A stretch of DNA of 64,000 nucleotides, from contig NZ_JAHCLU010000013.1 in the NCBI RefSeq assembly GCF_018448785.1, forward strand, positions 1 through 64,000. The letters run 5' to 3'. How positions within the stretch are numbered: the stretch's first letter is position 1; each line of letters opens with the position of its first letter. This DNA comes from Halomonas jincaotanensis. GTDB lineage: Bacteria; Pseudomonadota; Gammaproteobacteria; Pseudomonadales; Halomonadaceae. The position numbers were made by a program, and so were the translations under genes. Below, piece by piece: positions 59,487-64,000 of the stretch. The notes beneath the pieces were generated by a model. That model was not told the DNA's origin and searched no databases. It worked only from the letters and a program-made list of their open reading frames with translations.

Positions 59487-62321
59487 TCAGAGATTGAAGG
59501 CATCTTCCACCAGCTGGCGCTGCTGTTCAGTATGCACGGACATGTAGCCCGCTGCGGGTGCCGCCGAAGCGGGGCGGCCGGCGAACTTCAGGTCGCGCCC
59601 CAGTCCTTCACGCAGTTCGTCGATGACCGCCCTCATGTGATGCTGGCTGGAATACCAGGCGCCCTGATTCTGCGGTTCTTCCTGGCACCATATGACGGTG
59701 TCGACATTGGTAAAGTCCCTGATGGCCTCGAAGAGCGTTTCCTTGGGAAACGGATAAAGCTGTTCGATGCGCAGGATCGCCACATCGTCCCGGCCATTCT
59801 CCTCGCGCCAGTTCGCCAGGTCATAATAGACCTTGCCGGCACACAGGATGATGCGTTCGACCTTGGCGGCATCCCGCTCACCCTGATCGGGAAGCACCAT
59901 GTCGAACTTGCCGTGAGCTAGGTCTTCCAGTGACGAGGTGGCATCCTTATGGCGCAGCAGGCTCTTGGGGGACATCACGATGAGGGGTTTTCTCAGCGGG
60001 CGGATGACCTGGCGACGCAGCAGATGGAAAATCTGTGCGGGCGTGGTCGGTACGCAAACCTGCATATTCTGTTCAGCAGACATCTGCAGGAACCGCTCCA
60101 GGCGCGCGGAAGAATGCTCAGGGCCTTGTCCTTCGTAGCCATGCGGCAACAGCATCGTCAGTCCGCACAGGCGACCCCACTTCGTCTCGCCGGAAGAAAT
60201 GAACTGGTCCACCACCACCTGGGCGCCGTTGAAGAAATCCCCGAACTGGGCCTCCCAGATGATCAATGCATTGGGCATGGTGGTGGCATAGCCGTATTCG
60301 AACGCCAATACCGCCTCTTCCGAGAGAAAGGAGTCATGGATGGTAAAGCGTGGCTGTCCGTCGGCCATGTACTGGAGCGGCACGTACGCATCGCCATTCT
60401 TCTGGTTGTGAATCACCGCATGGCGATGCGAAAAGGTACCGCGGCCAACATCCTGTCCAGTAAGCCGAATGGGATGTCCCTGGTCGAGCAGCGTCGCGTA
60501 GGCCAGGGTCTCGGCAAAACCCCAGTTGAGGGATAGGCCCCCGGCCTGCATCTTGCGGCGATCTTCGTAGATCTTGGCGACTTGACGCTGAACCTCGATA
60601 CCATCGGGAACGTCACACATCTTCGCTGCCAGCAACTGCAGGCGCTTCATGTCGAAGCTGGTATCGGCGTCGCCCACCCATTCATGACCCAGGTACGGCG
60701 TCCAATCGACGAACAGCGAGGTGTTGGGCTGCTGTACCAGCGCATTGGCGACGTGGTTGCCGGCCGTGAGATCGTCACGGTATTTCTCGATCAGGCCTTT
60801 GGCTGCCTCTTCGGAGAGCACACCCTGCTCTACCAGGCGCTTTGCATACAGCGTGCGGGCGGAAGGATGATCCTTGATCTTGCGATACATCATCGGCTGA
60901 GTGCCGGACGGCTCGTCCGCCTCATTGTGGCCACGACGGCGGTAGCAGACCAGATCGATAACCACATCACGCTTGAACTGATGCCGATAATCGAGCGCCA
61001 CCTGGGTCGTGTGCAACACGGCGTCGGGATCGTCGCCGTTGACGTGGAAGATCGGCGCTTGAACCATCTTGGCGATGTCGGTGCAGTATTCGGTCGAACG
61101 CGTATCCTTCGGGTGCGAGGTGGTGAAACCGATCTGATTATTGATGATGATATGCACCGTGCCGCCCGTCTGGTAGGCACGGGTCTGGGACATCTGAAAG
61201 GTTTCCATCACCACGCCCTGACCGGCGAACGAGGCATCGCCGTGGACGTTGATCGGCAATACCTTGTCACCCGCGGGATCGTCGCGCCGGTCCTGGCGGG
61301 CACGCACCGAGCCCACCACGACCGGCGCCACAATCTCCAAGTGAGAAGGATTGAACGACATCGCCAGATGGACTTCGCCGCCAGGGCTCATGACGTTGGA
61401 ACTGAAGCCTTGATGGTACTTGACGTCACCAGATCCCCGCTCGATGACTTTCTTGCCATCGAATTCGTCGATCAACTCGGATGGGTTCTTGCCTAGGATG
61501 TTGACCAGCAGGTTGAGACGACCGCGGTGGGCCATACCGATGACAACTTCCTTCGTTCCGTAGCCGCCACTGCGCTGAATCAGTTCGTCCATCATCGGAA
61601 TGAAGCTTTCTCCACCCTCGAGACCGAACCGCTTGGTACCCGGATACTTGGACGCGAGGTAAGTTTCCAGACCTTCGGCCGCGGTCAGGCGTTCGAGCAC
61701 ATGCGTACGCACATCATCGCTGAACTTTGGCGCGGAACGTACCGATTCGAAACGTTGCTGCAGCCAACGCTTCTCCTCGGTATCGACGATGTGCATGATC
61801 TCGCAGCCGATCGAGCGACAGTAGGTATGCTCGAGGGCTTCGATGATCTCCTTAAGTGGCGCCTTATCCAGGCCCATGAAGAAGGAGCCGGTCTGGAATT
61901 CATTATCCAGGTCGGCTTTTGAAAGCTGATGAAAGGAAAGATCGAGGTCGGGTACGGGGGTCGGGCTTCGCAGGCCGAGTGGGTCGATGTCGGCCTTCTG
62001 GTGTCCGCGAAAGCGATACGCATTGATCAGCTGGAGAACCTTGACCTGCTTCTTGTTCTCTCCACTGTCGACGGAGGCTGTTGCCTGGGCAGTGCGCCGC
62101 TGGCGCCCCAACTGATAGAACTCGTCGCGGATCGGGGCAAGCGGAACGTCGCGGGAAGGGCTGCCCTCGGGGCGTGGCAACTGATCGAAATAATGTCGCC
62201 ACTCATCGGGGACAGTGTCGGGGTCTTCGAGGTACTGATCAAAGAGCGCTTCTACATAGTGAGCGTTGCCACCACTTACGTGAGAGGTACGCCACATCAA
62301 CTCCATTATGCCTTGTTCCAT
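59487..62321 (-). CDS. sucA: 2-Oxoglutarate dehydrogenase E1 component
   Basis: Thiamin-diphosphate-dependent E1. The ATG at 62321 (MEQGIMELMWRTSHVSGGNA) gives 944 residues, matching Pseudomonas SucA (943); the frame stays open 21 codons further up without homology. Motifs seen are GMAHRGRLNLL, HQGFSSNVMSPGG, HGDASFAGQGVVMETFQMS, the ThDP region INNQIGFTTS, VDLVCYRRRGHNEADEPS and HRHAVIHNQ. sucB follows after 39 bases. Confidence 0.98.
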   Translation of the reverse strand: MEQGIMELMWRTSHVSGGNAHYVEALFDQYLEDPDTVPDEWRHYFDQLPRPEGSPSRDVPLAPIRDEFYQLGRQRRTAQATASVDSGENKKQVKVLQLINAYRFRGHQKADIDPLGLRSPTPVPDLDLSFHQLSKADLDNEFQTGSFFMGLDKAPLKEIIEALEHTYCRSIGCEIMHIVDTEEKRWLQQRFESVRSAPKFSDDVRTHVLERLTAAEGLETYLASKYPGTKRFGLEGGESFIPMMDELIQRSGGYGTKEVVIGMAHRGRLNLLVNILGKNPSELIDEFDGKKVIERGSGDVKYHQGFSSNVMSPGGEVHLAMSFNPSHLEIVAPVVVGSVRARQDRRDDPAGDKVLPINVHGDASFAGQGVVMETFQMSQTRAYQTGGTVHIIINNQIGFTTSHPKDTRSTEYCTDIAKMVQAPIFHVNGDDPDAVLHTTQVALDYRHQFKRDVVIDLVCYRRRGHNEADEPSGTQPMMYRKIKDHPSARTLYAKRLVEQGVLSEEAAKGLIEKYRDDLTAGNHVANALVQQPNTSLFVDWTPYLGHEWVGDADTSFDMKRLQLLAAKMCDVPDGIEVQRQVAKIYEDRRKMQAGGLSLNWGFAETLAYATLLDQGHPIRLTGQDVGRGTFSHRHAVIHNQKNGDAYVPLQYMADGQPRFTIHDSFLSEEAVLAFEYGYATTMPNALIIWEAQFGDFFNGAQVVVDQFISSGETKWGRLCGLTMLLPHGYEGQGPEHSSARLERFLQMSAEQNMQVCVPTTPAQIFHLLRRQVIRPLRKPLIVMSPKSLLRHKDATSSLEDLAHGKFDMVLPDQGERDAAKVERIILCAGKVYYDLANWREENGRDDVAILRIEQLYPFPKETLFEAIRDFTNVDTVIWCQEEPQNQGAWYSSQHHMRAVIDELREGLGRDLKFAGRPASAAPAAGYMSVHTEQQRQLVEDAFNL

Positions 62322-62431
62322 GTCTCGGTCACCCTGCACTGATGGGGTGGTATCGCCGTCACCACCATTCGGCAGCGGCGACATCAGTGATGCCCTACCG
62401 GTGGGCGGACACCTTAAATCCTATGGTCGAA

Positions 62432-62501
62432 AGCCGGTGCCTTGGGCACCGGCTCTCTTTCGCTATTCTGCCGGGTCATTGCTGCGACGCAATGTCGCAG
62501 C
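62432..62501 (-). repeat. Two hairpins between sdhB and sucA
   Basis: AGCCGGTGCC/GGCACCGGCT (62432-62441 and 62445-62454, loop TTG) and GCTGCGAC/GTCGCAGC (62481-62488 and 62494-62501) lie in the 220-base gap before sucA. No clear T-run. They could partially end sdh transcription or shield the sdh mRNA 3' end. A sucA promoter may also lie in this gap; none could be assigned. Confidence 0.6.
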
Positions 62502-62541
62502 ACGATGCCGATCACCATGATAACAAGCTGCGCGCTGCTAT

Positions 62542-63252
62542 TTAAGTGGCATCGGCCAGCAACATCTCGCGAATCTTGCCGATGGCGCGTGTCGGATTGA
62601 GCCCCTTGGGACATACCGCCACGCAGTTCATGATGCCACGACAGCGAAACACGGAGAACGGATCTTCAAGCGCTGCCAGGCGCTCGGCGGTGGCAGTGTC
62701 GCGTGAGTCCGCCAGGAAACGATAAGACTGAAGGAGCCCAGCCGGACCCACGAACTTTTCCGGGTTCCACCAGAACGACGGGCATGCCGTAGAGCAACAG
62801 GCACATAGAATGCATTCATAGAGGCCATCCAGCTTGTCGCGATCTTCCGGCGACTGCAGTCGCTCTATTGCTGGCTCGGGGTCGCTGTTCAGCAGATAAG
62901 GTTGAATGCGTTCGTACTGCTTGTAGAACAGCCCCATGTCGACCACCAGATCGCGAATCACCGGCAGGCCCGGCAGCGGACGCAGCACCAGCTTGTTGCC
63001 CTTGACCACCTCGGAGAGCGGCGTAATGCATCCCAGGCCGTTCTTGCCGTTCATGTTCATGCCGTCGGAACCGCAGACGCCTTCGCGGCAACTGCGACGA
63101 AACGCCAGGCCGCTATCCTGCTCCTTCATCAGATGCAGGACATCGAGCACCATGAGGTCACGCCCGTGGGTGTCGACTTGGAATTCCTGCATGTAGGGCG
63201 CAGAGTCGGTTTCCGGATTGTAGCGGTAAATGGATACCTGAAGTGTGGACAT
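62542..63252 (-). CDS. sdhB: Succinate dehydrogenase iron-sulfur subunit
   Basis: Electron-transfer subunit of complex II. The 236 residues bind three clusters: 2Fe-2S (CREGVCGSDGMN), 4Fe-4S (CILCACCSTACPSFWW) and 3Fe-4S (CRGIMNCVAVCPKGLNP). Length equals E. coli SdhB (238) within two residues. The gene follows sdhA by 26 bases with GGAGTC before the ATG. Confidence 0.98.
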   Translation of the reverse strand: MSTLQVSIYRYNPETDSAPYMQEFQVDTHGRDLMVLDVLHLMKEQDSGLAFRRSCREGVCGSDGMNMNGKNGLGCITPLSEVVKGNKLVLRPLPGLPVIRDLVVDMGLFYKQYERIQPYLLNSDPEPAIERLQSPEDRDKLDGLYECILCACCSTACPSFWWNPEKFVGPAGLLQSYRFLADSRDTATAERLAALEDPFSVFRCRGIMNCVAVCPKGLNPTRAIGKIREMLLADAT

Positions 63253-63278
63253 CGTGACTCCTTCTCGTCTCTACGGCG

Positions 63279-64000
63279 TTAGTAGGTGCGGATTTTCGGC
63301 TCGAAGGTATCGACCGTCTTGGGCGCGAAGTTGACATCACGCTTGCCAACCCGTTTCTCGAGTGGGAAGTAGAGAGAATGCTTGAGCCAGTTGACGTCGT
63401 CACGATCCGGATAATCGTAGCGGGAATGCGCGCCACGGCTCTCCTTGCGATCGAGTGCCGCAATGGCAGTGGCTTCGGCGACTTCCATCAGGTTGTCGAG
63501 TTCCAGCGCCTCGACCCGTGCGGTGTTGAAGGCATTGGACTTGTCCGGGAGGTAGGCATTACCAATGCGAGCACGTAGCTCTTCCAGCTGCCTGACGCCC
63601 TTCTGCATATTTTCTTCCTCACGGAAGACACCGAAGGAGTTCTGCATGATGGCCTGCAGTTCGCGCTTGAGCGCGGGCACCGACTCGCCATCGCCGGACT
63701 CGTTCCAGCGGCTCATGCGCTTCATCGCAGTGGCGATATCGGATTCGCTGGCGTCGAGATAGTCGACGCCCTCGTTGAGCGCGCCCTCAATGAACATGCC
63801 GGCGGCACGCCCGAAGACCACCAGGTCGAGCAGCGAGTTGCCGCCCAGACGGTTGGCACCATGCACCGATACGCAGGCTGCTTCCCCGCAGGCGAAGAGA
63901 CCATTGACGATCCGGTCCTTGCCATCGCCGTCCTGCATGATCGCCTGACCATGCACGTTGGTAGGGATACCGCCCATCATGTAGTGACAGGTCGGGACGA
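63279..64000 (-). CDS. sdhA: Succinate dehydrogenase flavoprotein subunit, 5' part outside window
   Basis: The frame is open to the right edge and reads VPTCHYMMGGIPTNVHGQA there, so it covers roughly the last 240 residues of SdhA. Conserved are FACGEAACVSVHGANRLGGNSLLDLVVFGRAAG (FAD and substrate site), NAFNTARVEALELDNL and SRGAHSRYDYPDRDDVNWLKH with the substrate-binding Arg region. It ends in the usual RTY. sdhC and sdhD should lie beyond the edge. Confidence 0.97.
   Translation of the reverse strand, partial: VPTCHYMMGGIPTNVHGQAIMQDGDGKDRIVNGLFACGEAACVSVHGANRLGGNSLLDLVVFGRAAGMFIEGALNEGVDYLDASESDIATAMKRMSRWNESGDGESVPALKRELQAIMQNSFGVFREEENMQKGVRQLEELRARIGNAYLPDKSNAFNTARVEALELDNLMEVAEATAIAALDRKESRGAHSRYDYPDRDDVNWLKHSLYFPLEKRVGKRDVNFAPKTVDTFEPKIRTY

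Overview
The window looks like chromosomal DNA of a halophilic gammaproteobacterium, most likely Halomonas or a close relative (Halomonadaceae). This is inferred from the high GC content, the protein family types (531-residue-class isocitrate lyase, Pseudomonas-style sdh-suc-lpd gene order, SlyB, HflD, LolA, Aat/Bpt) and a general gammaproteobacterial layout; no rRNA marker is present. Nearly all of it is ordinary housekeeping sequence. No tRNA, rRNA, CRISPR array or prophage was seen. The only mobile element is a cut-off TnpB-type (IS200/IS605/IS1341) copy at the left edge.

Left third (1-25 kb). After the TnpB fragment come murI, a hemerythrin-fold gene that has lost most of its iron ligands, rarA, lolA and ftsK. 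Next is the N-degron set: aat, bpt and infA on the plus strand, facing clpA and clpS on the minus strand. icd (minus) and rluE-nudJ (plus) are divergent. A tightly packed plus-strand run follows: mnmA, hflD, purB, a roxA-type ribosomal oxygenase and a GNAT acetyltransferase. The glyoxylate gene aceA follows with a 400-base leader, then slyB, a small membrane protein and slyD.

Middle (24-54 kb). A minus-strand pair encodes a membrane VTT domain fused to an FAD disulfide oxidoreductase, followed by a CDP-alcohol phosphatidyltransferase. Then come an exported MsrA, an MFS exporter with an NlpC/P60 lipoprotein, and an 821-residue protein with three DUF1266-like segments. GABA catabolism (gabD-gabT), large catalase katE, an amidase, several small membrane or unknown genes, a YidK-like sodium symporter, ycjX-ycjF, a HAD phosphatase and rnb follow. 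A glycosyltransferase/flippase-like pair, a DUF1989 protein, and a PHB-depolymerase-like esterase with its own ribbon-helix-helix regulator end this part. The regulator has a well-formed promoter and an overlapping palindromic operator.

Right end (54-64 kb). A minus-strand TCA operon reads sdhA (cut by the window edge), sdhB, sucA, sucB, lpd, sucC, sucD. SucB has two lipoyl domains. Stable hairpins sit between sdhB and sucA and between lpd and sucC. The sucD 3' region ends in a good intrinsic terminator and could yield a 3'UTR small RNA, as the same operon does in enterobacteria. Together icd, the 2-oxoglutarate dehydrogenase genes, succinyl-CoA synthetase, succinate dehydrogenase, aceA and the GABA shunt give a window rich in central carbon metabolism.
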